64,000 nt of DNA from Leishmania mexicana MHOM/GT/2001/U1103. Taxonomy: Eukaryota; Euglenozoa; Kinetoplastea; Trypanosomatida; Trypanosomatidae. Below, one piece after another: positions 9,197-16,957 of this stretch. The stretch covers positions 248,001-312,000 of the forward strand of contig NC_018322.1 in assembly GCF_000234665.1 (NCBI RefSeq), in the 5' to 3' direction. The notes below the pieces were generated by a model. It was given only the letters and a program-made list of their open reading frames with translations, was not told the DNA's origin and searched no databases. How positions within the stretch are numbered: the first letter of the stretch is position 1; each line of letters starts with the position of its first letter. Both the position numbers and the translations under genes were made by a program.

Positions 9197-12100
9197 ATGC
9201 AGAATATCACGGCATCGTCGCCGTCGCCGTACACCGGCGGAAGGGGCCACCGTGGCGATCACTCGAACGACGTCGGGGACGCTGCGGCGGCTGCCTCGGT
9301 GTTTCGAGACTTCACGTGGTACAGTGCGACGCTGCTCTCGCACCTCTTCGCTCTGGAGCATGCGCAGCTGGAGCGGACCGCGGTAGCCGAAGAAAACCGC
9401 CGGCGTGCTGCAGCTGTGCACAGTCCTCAGCTCTTAATGAGCGCCGCCTTTGAGTCGCTGAACGCGTCTGTTGTTGGGGCGCCTGCGTCCGTCGCCGCAG
9501 GAGCAACTGGAGTGACTCCAGGGAAGATGAGTGGCAGTAGCTCCATCAGTCGACAGTTCGACCTCGAACGTAACAAAGTCGACGGTCGCGATGACAACAG
9601 CCAGAATAGTGGCGCCGCCGCTCTCTCGACGCCGCCGCCTCTGCCATCGTCTGCAAGCGATGAGCCACCGAAACTGCCGCACCTTGTCACGCAGCATCGG
9701 CCGCACGTCTTGATTGGGTTTGCCACGGTGGGTGATACCACTGCAGTGGGTGCGGGGGATCCGATGCTAACTGACGCTGCAACGCGATGGGAGCCTCCGC
9801 AGGCTACCAAGGTTGCCGGGTCGTCAGCTGCCTCCCCGACCGCTGCTACCTCAACAGCCACGGCCAAAATGAGTTCATCGGACAGCGCCATCACGTCGTT
9901 GCTGGCTGTCTTTGATGCTTACTACTTCCCTTCGGAGCTCTTTTACGCAGCTGGCCATGCTGCATCCCCCATGACCGGGCAGCAAGGTGGGAAAGGAGAG
10001 GGTCTTTCGCTCTTGGATGCTGGCGCCAGTGCCATGGATGTGGCAACAGATGGCGCGGAGTGGGTGCATGGAGCGGGCGCTAACTCCGCCGGAGCCGCCG
10101 ATCCAGGTGCAGGCAGCGGCACCGCCGCACCTCGAGTAACGGCAGAAGCGCTGCGCGAGGCCTTCCATGATCTCCTGGTGCTGGGTCAACGCTGCGCCGT
10201 GTTTGCCCTCACATACCGCGGCATTATTGGCTGCGGCGACGATGCAGCGGCAGGTCGCGCTTGGTGTGGCGGTGCAGACGTAGAGTGTGAGGACGACGAA
10301 GGCCACCGCTACTCTCCTAACGTTGATGGCGAGCATCTGTCCACTACCGCATCCACCGCCAAGATGCATGATGCGGCGGGTACGGGCCTCTCCTCCGAGG
10401 ATGACGCCAAGGCAGACGAGGCTGTGCAGCAGGCAGCCTCTGCGTCGCTGCAGTTTCTCCTCCAACTCGCGTGCAGTTGCCCGTGTGCCCCTCTCGCGTA
10501 CGCAGCGCAGCTTTGCGTTGCCTATGCACTTGCTGTGCGGCCGCCACCGTGCACCGCGACCGGCTGCATCGCACGGCAGCAGCTGATGCGCTACTTGCCA
10601 ACGGTGCAGCCGCAGTCCCGCACCATGTCCGCGACGGACGCGAACGCGAGCAGCACCGCCGTTGGTGGACCGCCGCAACACTGCGGCGTCGGCGGTGGCG
10701 GTGGCTCGATAGCGACGACGAGCGGCAGCGGTGACACCAAGAGCAGACAGATTCCCACCACACAGCACGTGCGACCGGAGGATGCGATGCTGTGGTTCGA
10801 CTCCACTGGCGCGGTGCACTTGATGACGGCTGAGCGCTGGTGGGACGCTCAGCAACAGCACACCGCGACGTGCCTCGCGTACTGTGGCCCGCTGCCGGCG
10901 ACCACCGCCCTCCCAACCGTGCAGCGCCTGCTCATGGAGGAGGAGGCATACATGGGCCCCAACGGCAGCGCCGCAGGGGTGCTCAAGTCCGTGTTGGAGG
11001 CGGTCTCGGCTGAAGTCTGCCTCAACGCCCGTGTCATATCCGGCTCCCCGTCATCGATGGTGCACACGTCTTTTCGACGGCGCCGCGGCGTGCACCGCGG
11101 CGATGGGGCCAGTGCTGGTCGGCGCCGCTCACTCACCGGTGGCGGTGAAGAGGACGCGGCTGACGGTCGTGTGCAAAGCGGAGCCTCGACGCTTGCCGGC
11201 GCATGCGGCGCGGTGGCAGCGGCCAGCGGATCAGGCGCCTCCGCAGGGCGCGCGCAGGGGGCTGCTGCTGTCGGGGGGGCGCCAACTCGCTTGTCGAAGG
11301 CGGCAAAGCGGCGCCGCGCTCTCCTGTTCGCCCTCGCACAAAGTCACCTGCTTCCGCCGGTGCAGCAGCTCGCAACGTCCAAGACGCTTCTCTATGGTGT
11401 GTTCACCGATGGCGGGGAGTGCCCGTCCTACTACAAGCTGCTCTCCCTATATCCCGAGGTACTCCGCGCGCACCACGCAGCCCTGCATTACGTCCTTTAC
11501 GGAGACGGCCCGCTCTTGGTGGACATGCGGCTGATGGTCGCGGTCATAGCAGCGAGCAGGCACCGCTGCGAGTACCTCGTGTCGCGCTTTTCGGCTCTGC
11601 TCTTGCGCTACGCGGAGGAGGCGATGTTAGAGGAGTATGTGGACGAGGACGACTGCGGTGCTGGGAGCGGGAGCAGCGCGCTGCTTGGTGGCCATCAAGG
11701 TGGTCTCTACAGCAGCAGCAGCGGCGCGCGCGGCCATGCGGCGTACAGTCACAGGGATGCCGCGGATGCGTACGACTACGACAACCCCCACTTTGCAGGG
11801 CAATCGGCGTATCCGCGACAACAGAAGCATCGGCACAGTGACACATCCGCCGCTGACTGCTTTCGCGGCCAGTCACGCCAGCGTTGGATCACCCACGGCC
11901 CACCGGCGCGGCTGCGCGCCGTCCAGCGCTTCATCGCCCTCGCTGCCCACACGCCATGGACTCTCAGTGAGGGGGAGGTACGAAACGTGCTGGCCTGCGG
12001 TTGGACCGTTCCGGAAGTGTTTCAGCTTGTCGCCATCGTGGCGCAGGTAGTGCCGCTCTGCGGCTTCGTCATGGGCCTCTTTGTACCAGCAGAGCCGTGG

Positions 12101-13102
12101 GCTATGACGCTGCTACCGCTGGAGGTGGTGGAGCGGCTGGGCCATCGCGCCGTGACGGAGGATACTCTTGCCGGGTCTATCGGCGGCAGTGGCGTCTCGT
12201 CTGCTGGCATGCCTGGGTGCTGTCCCGACCCCCCCATCTCACACTGCAACAGTGGCGGTCGAGGCGGCGGCGACGAACGCGGTAGCACGACCGGCGGCGC
12301 AGCACGACCTCCGCACGCGGATGTGTATCGTCGACTCGCTGGCGACGACAACGTGGTCAGCGAGCAGCGCATCAAGGGCGGCACCACCGCCGTCAACTCG
12401 CCCACGCTGTGGCGCAGTCGGTTCACCTGGAACGAGGTGGGGGCGACGTCGATGGAGCAGTACTATCCCGGTGCCGCCACGCTTCTCAATGAGGAAATCG
12501 ACTGCTACTTCGACGTGGTGCGGCAGCTGACCAAGGCGGATTGTGTGGGTCTGATGAGCCCTGACTACGACCCCTCCTACGCTTTCCGCTCCCTCCAGCT
12601 CTACGTGCAGAACCTGGTCGGCTTCATGGTGGAGGACTATTCCTACAACGACATCAACAAAGTGCTGCGGCGCCCAGCCAAGTGGTTTGCGCAAGTGCTG
12701 ACGATGCGGCCAGAGACACTCTCTCGCAACGAGGTGGTGCGCTGGTACGTGCCGACGACCCCACCGACCGGTAAAACATCTGACATGAGCGCCGAGTCGT
12801 CGCTCGTGACGCACCAACTGAAGCGCGAGATCGAGCTGCTGTCGGTCGTGGACAGCGCACAGGGTGGTCACCGCGGCGGCATCGAGTCGGCCAGCGCCCA
12901 CCAGGATAACGGCGATAGGCCACCTCCCACCCCCACCGAGGCAGCGCGCGATGCGGCTGAGGCGGAGGCCCTACAGACAGCCTTGACGCTTCAGGACGAG
13001 CGAGTGCTGCTGCTGATCGCACTCGCCACGATGGAGGCTCGCAAAGAAGGCCTTCTCCATATTCTTCTGCGGCCCGTGTGTGCAGTACTGAGCAACATGT
13101 GA
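9197..13102 (+). CDS. Sestrin (PA26)-family protein, very large
   Basis: A 1301-residue protein; start chosen at the first ATG. Two separated blocks match sestrins. The first (about 741-990) has a helical stretch with HHAALHYVLYGDGPLL, then RHRCEYLV, the helix-turn-helix of the alkylhydroperoxidase-like fold, then AHTPWTLSEGEVRNVL and a segment ending CGFVMGLFVP. The C-terminal block (about 1074-1301) has FTWNEVG, EDYSYNDINKVL and a final helix with MEARKEGLLHILL. Sestrins damp TORC1 through GATOR2 and can act in peroxide metabolism. The equivalent of the redox Cys is Cys791 and of the following Tyr is Tyr793; the position of the proton-relay His is Phe798. The protein is over twice the usual 480-550 residues because of Gly/Ala/Ser-rich insertions and an extended N-terminal half (a helix with ALREAFHDLLVLGQRCAVFAL near 318 may be the start of the fold). 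Family call is strong; function in this organism is inferred. Confidence 0.88.
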   Translation: MQNITASSPSPYTGGRGHRGDHSNDVGDAAAAASVFRDFTWYSATLLSHLFALEHAQLERTAVAEENRRRAAAVHSPQLLMSAAFESLNASVVGAPASVAAGATGVTPGKMSGSSSISRQFDLERNKVDGRDDNSQNSGAAALSTPPPLPSSASDEPPKLPHLVTQHRPHVLIGFATVGDTTAVGAGDPMLTDAATRWEPPQATKVAGSSAASPTAATSTATAKMSSSDSAITSLLAVFDAYYFPSELFYAAGHAASPMTGQQGGKGEGLSLLDAGASAMDVATDGAEWVHGAGANSAGAADPGAGSGTAAPRVTAEALREAFHDLLVLGQRCAVFALTYRGIIGCGDDAAAGRAWCGGADVECEDDEGHRYSPNVDGEHLSTTASTAKMHDAAGTGLSSEDDAKADEAVQQAASASLQFLLQLACSCPCAPLAYAAQLCVAYALAVRPPPCTATGCIARQQLMRYLPTVQPQSRTMSATDANASSTAVGGPPQHCGVGGGGGSIATTSGSGDTKSRQIPTTQHVRPEDAMLWFDSTGAVHLMTAERWWDAQQQHTATCLAYCGPLPATTALPTVQRLLMEEEAYMGPNGSAAGVLKSVLEAVSAEVCLNARVISGSPSSMVHTSFRRRRGVHRGDGASAGRRRSLTGGGEEDAADGRVQSGASTLAGACGAVAAASGSGASAGRAQGAAAVGGAPTRLSKAAKRRRALLFALAQSHLLPPVQQLATSKTLLYGVFTDGGECPSYYKLLSLYPEVLRAHHAALHYVLYGDGPLLVDMRLMVAVIAASRHRCEYLVSRFSALLLRYAEEAMLEEYVDEDDCGAGSGSSALLGGHQGGLYSSSSGARGHAAYSHRDAADAYDYDNPHFAGQSAYPRQQKHRHSDTSAADCFRGQSRQRWITHGPPARLRAVQRFIALAAHTPWTLSEGEVRNVLACGWTVPEVFQLVAIVAQVVPLCGFVMGLFVPAEPWAMTLLPLEVVERLGHRAVTEDTLAGSIGGSGVSSAGMPGCCPDPPISHCNSGGRGGGDERGSTTGGAARPPHADVYRRLAGDDNVVSEQRIKGGTTAVNSPTLWRSRFTWNEVGATSMEQYYPGAATLLNEEIDCYFDVVRQLTKADCVGLMSPDYDPSYAFRSLQLYVQNLVGFMVEDYSYNDINKVLRRPAKWFAQVLTMRPETLSRNEVVRWYVPTTPPTGKTSDMSAESSLVTHQLKREIELLSVVDSAQGGHRGGIESASAHQDNGDRPPPTPTEAARDAAEAEALQTALTLQDERVLLLIALATMEARKEGLLHILLRPVCAVLSNM

Positions 13103-13374
13103 GCAGCGGGCGGCGGTCTTTTGCGGCGAGTGACCACGAATACGCGTGCGTGGTATTTCTCTCTTCCTGTGTCTGTCCGTCGGCTGCGTGGACGCCCGTG
13201 TGTTAGCAGGTGTGCCTCCCCTCTCTCGTGGAAGTTCATCATCTACGTCCCTGATGGCGAGGGCACACCTCCGTGCGTGGCATCGCAGGGCCCAGTGACC
13301 ACACTCTGTGTGTGGGGGGGAGCCAATGCACCCACACCCCCGCCCTATCCCCGCCAAATGCGGAACCACTTCAG
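13103..13374. other. Start of the sestrin 3' UTR
   Basis: Non-coding bases between the sestrin stop and the SIDER2-like element. No structure or protein match was seen. Confidence 0.5.
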
Positions 13375-13895
13375 GTGATGACAGGGTCAAGCAGCCTGCG
13401 AAGTAGAGGAGGTCAGTGCGGTGTATCGCTGCTGGTGCCGGCGTTGAGGTCCTGGAAGGCGTTGTGTCGGAGCGACGTGCGACGTGCGACGTGCGACGGT
13501 GCATATGTCTGTATCATCCATGTGATGGGCAGGGTGCACACGTTACTCGACCGTATGTCTCACCCCTGGCCCTCACATTGCCTAATGGTGTCGGGGGAGC
13601 CTGAGTGTCACCCCGAGGGGGATGCACCAAGGGTGGCGACCAGCATGGTGGGGGAGCAGCTGTGAGGCAACCTGCGCAGCGTGGGGTGGTGGCAGGAGTT
13701 TGAGCCACGGACCGTGCTCTTAGATGGCTGACTCAGCACATAGTTGTATCACATGTGTCTAGGCCTGCCTGGCACCATGCGAGGTGGACCCTGTGACAAG
13801 GCCGGGGCGTAGTGTGGAGTTGAACTCATGCACGCTGGCAGCGAAACGGGCAAGCTAACGGTGACCACATAAAATTCACCGCCGCCGCCACTTGG
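13375..13895 (+). mobile_element. SIDER2-like degenerate short retroposon
   Basis: About 520 bp, non-coding, GC-rich, without the C/T tracts of its surroundings and ending in a short A-rich tail (ACATAAAATTC). The block around 13570-13850 reads like my memory of the Leishmania SIDER2 consensus. SIDER2 elements are extinct relatives of ingi/L1Tc that sit in 3' UTRs and have been linked to mRNA destabilisation. Its position, 270 bp after the sestrin stop, fits a 3' UTR copy acting on that mRNA. The element call rests on recalled similarity and position only. Four 7-bp GCGACGT-type units lie inside it at 13472-13499. Confidence 0.5.
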
Positions 13896-14870
13896 GACGG
13901 TGCGCGGGAGATGGTCAGACCTGTGCCACCCCACCCCCACCCCCTTCCCCACTCATGTCTGCTCTGCAGTGCTTACGTATAATTCGCAGGTGCCGTGGGC
14001 TCTGCCCTTTTGGTAGACGCGGTCGCGCTGCGCACATTGTTTGCCCTTCGCGGTTTCTGTTTGGTTTTGATGTATGTGGCTGTGGGTGTGTGCGCGGTTG
14101 TGTGCGTGTTTCCTCTTTCCCCCTCCTCACACCTCCCCCTCTCCTGTTGTGGTGCCGAAGTGTTTAACAGCAACGAAGAAACCCAAGAGAGATCCCCTAC
14201 TGGTTGATACGAGGCTTGTGGTGCAACGCCGGGGCGATGCCTTTGCCAGCTTCGCCCATACTGTCCTCGCACATGCGGGTGCGCCGCCTTAGTCCCGGAT
14301 GAGGGAAGCACCTCTCCGTTGGGCCAGTCGCGTGGATACGTAGCAATGGCGCTCACCTTCGCGTTGCGCTTCCAACCTCTCCGCTGTCGCTGTCTTCTGC
14401 CCGCACGTGCACTGATGAGTGCATCCAGTACACAAAAGAAAAGACAAAAATGGCCACAAGTTTGTACCACTAGCAGCGAGATGATTCGGGGCGCACGCAC
14501 TGACATTAACCAATGTGACGGTGTGCGCAGAGTGTACACTGCGTCCTTTAGCTGCAAGCACCTTCCATTCGTTTGTGCCTCCCTCTTTGTTGCGCTTCAA
14601 CTCCTCCCTTTTCCCGTGACCATGCGCGCGTGTGTCTGCGTCGGCTTCACTGCAAGCCACTCCATACCTTCAAGCATGTCTCTCGTTCTGCCCCATCCTC
14701 GCGCACCTCCCACCGTCTCTGCGCATTTGTACATCTCACTCAGCTTCCTTTGAGTCACTGTCGCTCTCCCGCACTGCCTGCGTGGGGGCTGCGCTGGATG
14801 GCAGGCCAGTCGCCTTCCCGCCCCTCTCCTTCTTCTACGCAAGGCACCTGATTCGTGTTATGCTGCGTCG
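13896..14870. other. Non-coding stretch between SIDER2-like element and inverted-repeat arm A
   Basis: No supported gene. Open frames on both strands are short and lack protein-like composition. The composition is less C/T-biased than the usual spacers here, which suggests further decayed repeat DNA. Confidence 0.45.
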
Positions 14871-15324
14871 CTGTCTGCCACACGTCCCCCCTGAGTCGCC
14901 TCAGGCCGCGGCATGCCATCATATGGTGTGGAGAGTCTCCACACCGGAGTCCGGAGGACTCAATGGTGTAAGTTCGGGGTGCTCTCGTCATGCTTCCGGC
15001 ATCTCTGCCGCATCAGCCCACCCGGTCGGACGTAGGAGGCGCCGGACAGTGTGCACACACATGCATGCACGTGGGGGCTGATTGGTATGGGTTACCTCGC
15101 GCCCTCTTCGCCCACCACTGTTGCTCTTCTGACCTCTGGATGCCCTGCTCGGATGCGATACGCCGTGCCAGCTGTGGTTGACAGCGCGTGCGCACAGTGC
15201 ACGCATTCCTGCATCCCGGGGCCTGGTTCCGGACGAGGTGCTTGCCTGGGAAGGGGGTTTGCTGTCTTCCCTTGCCATTCCAGTCGATGCCATTGGGGGG
15301 TGGCGTGCCCGGGTGGCTTTGCCC
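14871..15324 (+). repeat. 454-bp repeat, arm A of a distant inverted pair
   Basis: This segment recurs in reverse complement at 34365-34818. Both arms are 454 bp with sharp ends, and a base-by-base reading found no mismatch. It contains a hairpin at about 14929-14949 (10-bp arms, one-base loop). It has no C/T tracts or microsatellites and no start-to-stop gene, so it looks like part of a mobile or repeated element rather than a UTR. Confidence 0.85.
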
Positions 15325-16520
15325 GCAGCCCACGAGGGAATGATGTGCTGAGGTACACGCGACCACTGCACATGAGTGAGCTATGTGCGCGCGGGACCCC
15401 GAAGGGGTTGATTCCTGCACGCCGGTGTGAGAGCCGCGAACGTGCTGCGGCACCTCTGCCATCCGGCGTGTGCACCCCCTGCACAAAATGCGCAGGGTAG
15501 CCTCCCCCCGCGTGAGTGCGGAGAGCTGCAGCGGGTTGCAGTGTCGCGCACCGAAGAGTGCGCACCTCGCTTTGAGGGGACGCTCAGCTCCACAAAATGC
15601 GCCAGTGTTCAGCGCCTCACCTCCCTCCCCCAGAGGGTGGATTACAGTGTGGCCCCATCAGCAAAGGTGGCGTGGTATAGTGTGAGACTATTGTGGAGCA
15701 CCACACTCAGCGATCCCACCACAACCAAGAGGCCCTACAGCTGATCCTTGTGGAGCTCCGCATGTAAACTCGGTCATCGTCCATCACCTCCTGCAGGAGC
15801 GATCTCCGGCCCAGAGAGCCGGCTTTGGAGCAGGCAGGGAAGGACAGCCGCTCCTGGCGCCATCTGCTCCTGGGCAACGTGGCCTGGGCCCCTGCTGAAC
15901 GCTCACCTTCTCCAAATCTTTACAATCAGCGTGTACACCGCAGGCATCGTACACAATACACACCCTCGTCGTCGTCTCCACGATCTGCGGCGTCGTACTC
16001 AGCAGGCGCGATATGACGCCACCAGAGAGCCGCGACGCTGCGCTGGCCTTGAAGAGGCCCTTCGACGGCCTCCTCACTCCAGCACGGCTCTCGCACGTGC
16101 TCACCTTCTGCAGCGCATGCTCCCGGGACGAGAGGACGATGGGCCCCGTCGCCCTGATGTGTTTCACCACGAGCAGGAGCATGAGGCGGGGGGCACGGTA
16201 GGAAGAGAACACGTGCTCGTAGGGCAACAGGAAGACGGGGTGCCATCACGGGCACGCGATGGGGACACGGCCCCACCGACAGTGTGTAGGTTCAGCAGAG
16301 CACCAAGCGGTGCGCGGCGCGTGTGAGGCGCCTTTTCTTTTATTGTCTTGTCTGCTGGAGCTGCGGCTCCCCGTCATTTGGATGGCGCCTCTGCCATCGC
16401 TGCTGTCCTCACGGGCTACCTCCCCACAGTCATGCAGTCAACGCGGCGTCATGTCACTCCGTGGCTCGCCTGCCATGCGTGATCCACGGCCCGTTGCATG
16501 AAATCCGGCGAAAACCCCGC
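15325..16520. mobile_element. Possible decayed transposable-element DNA
   Basis: About 1.2 kb directly abutting arm A. It lacks the C/T and dinucleotide runs of normal spacers and is open in several frames, for example 15784-16227 on the - strand (147 residues, starting MPYEHVFSSYRAPRL) and an overlapping + frame. No reverse transcriptase or recombinase motif could be named. A remnant of a Leishmania element such as TATE or SLACS is possible but not shown. Confidence 0.3.
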
Positions 16521-16852
16521 CTACAGGCTGAGCCGTGATCCTGCATGCCGAAGGTGAAGGTGTACGACTGGGTGAAATGGGAGGGGGTGAGACCGGAAGC
16601 CCAAAGGACGGGTGGGCCCGCGCACTCACGTCTCTCTACCGGCTCCGGTGTTATACGCGTATCGGTGCTCTTGTAAAAGGGCAGAGAAAACATACACGCT
16701 CTATGCCTGCTCGTGTGGCCCTCTCGGTGTGTAGGCGGTACGACCGCGCACCCACCCACTCACACACACACACCGTTCCCCACAAGTCGGATCGACTGAA
16801 GCCGATGTGCCGACTTGCTCCATGGCGTGCGTGGAACTCCCTCCCCCCAACC

Positions 16853-16909
16853 CCTCTCTCGCACTCATCTCCCACCCTCCTTCTCTCACTCTCTCTTACG
16901 CTGGCGAAG
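16853..16909 (+). promoter_or_regulatory. Predicted spliced-leader acceptor for the PP4R1-like gene
   Basis: A strong C/T tract from about 16853 to 16897 is followed by AG at 16908-16909. This leaves a 48-nt 5' UTR to ATG 16958. Confidence 0.55.
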
Positions 16910-16957
16910 GAACGGAAGTATTCACGCACCTGCACAACACACCAAACAGAACGGAAA

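Noticed and set aside
15013..15565. Overlapping 145-157-codon frames on both strands in the 454-bp repeat
   Set aside because: They are open in several frames at once because of base composition, change abruptly at the repeat borders and show no known domain.
16535..16957. Upstream extension of the HEAT-repeat protein
   Set aside because: It crosses the polypyrimidine tract and predicted acceptor at 16908-16909, so it would not be in the mature mRNA.
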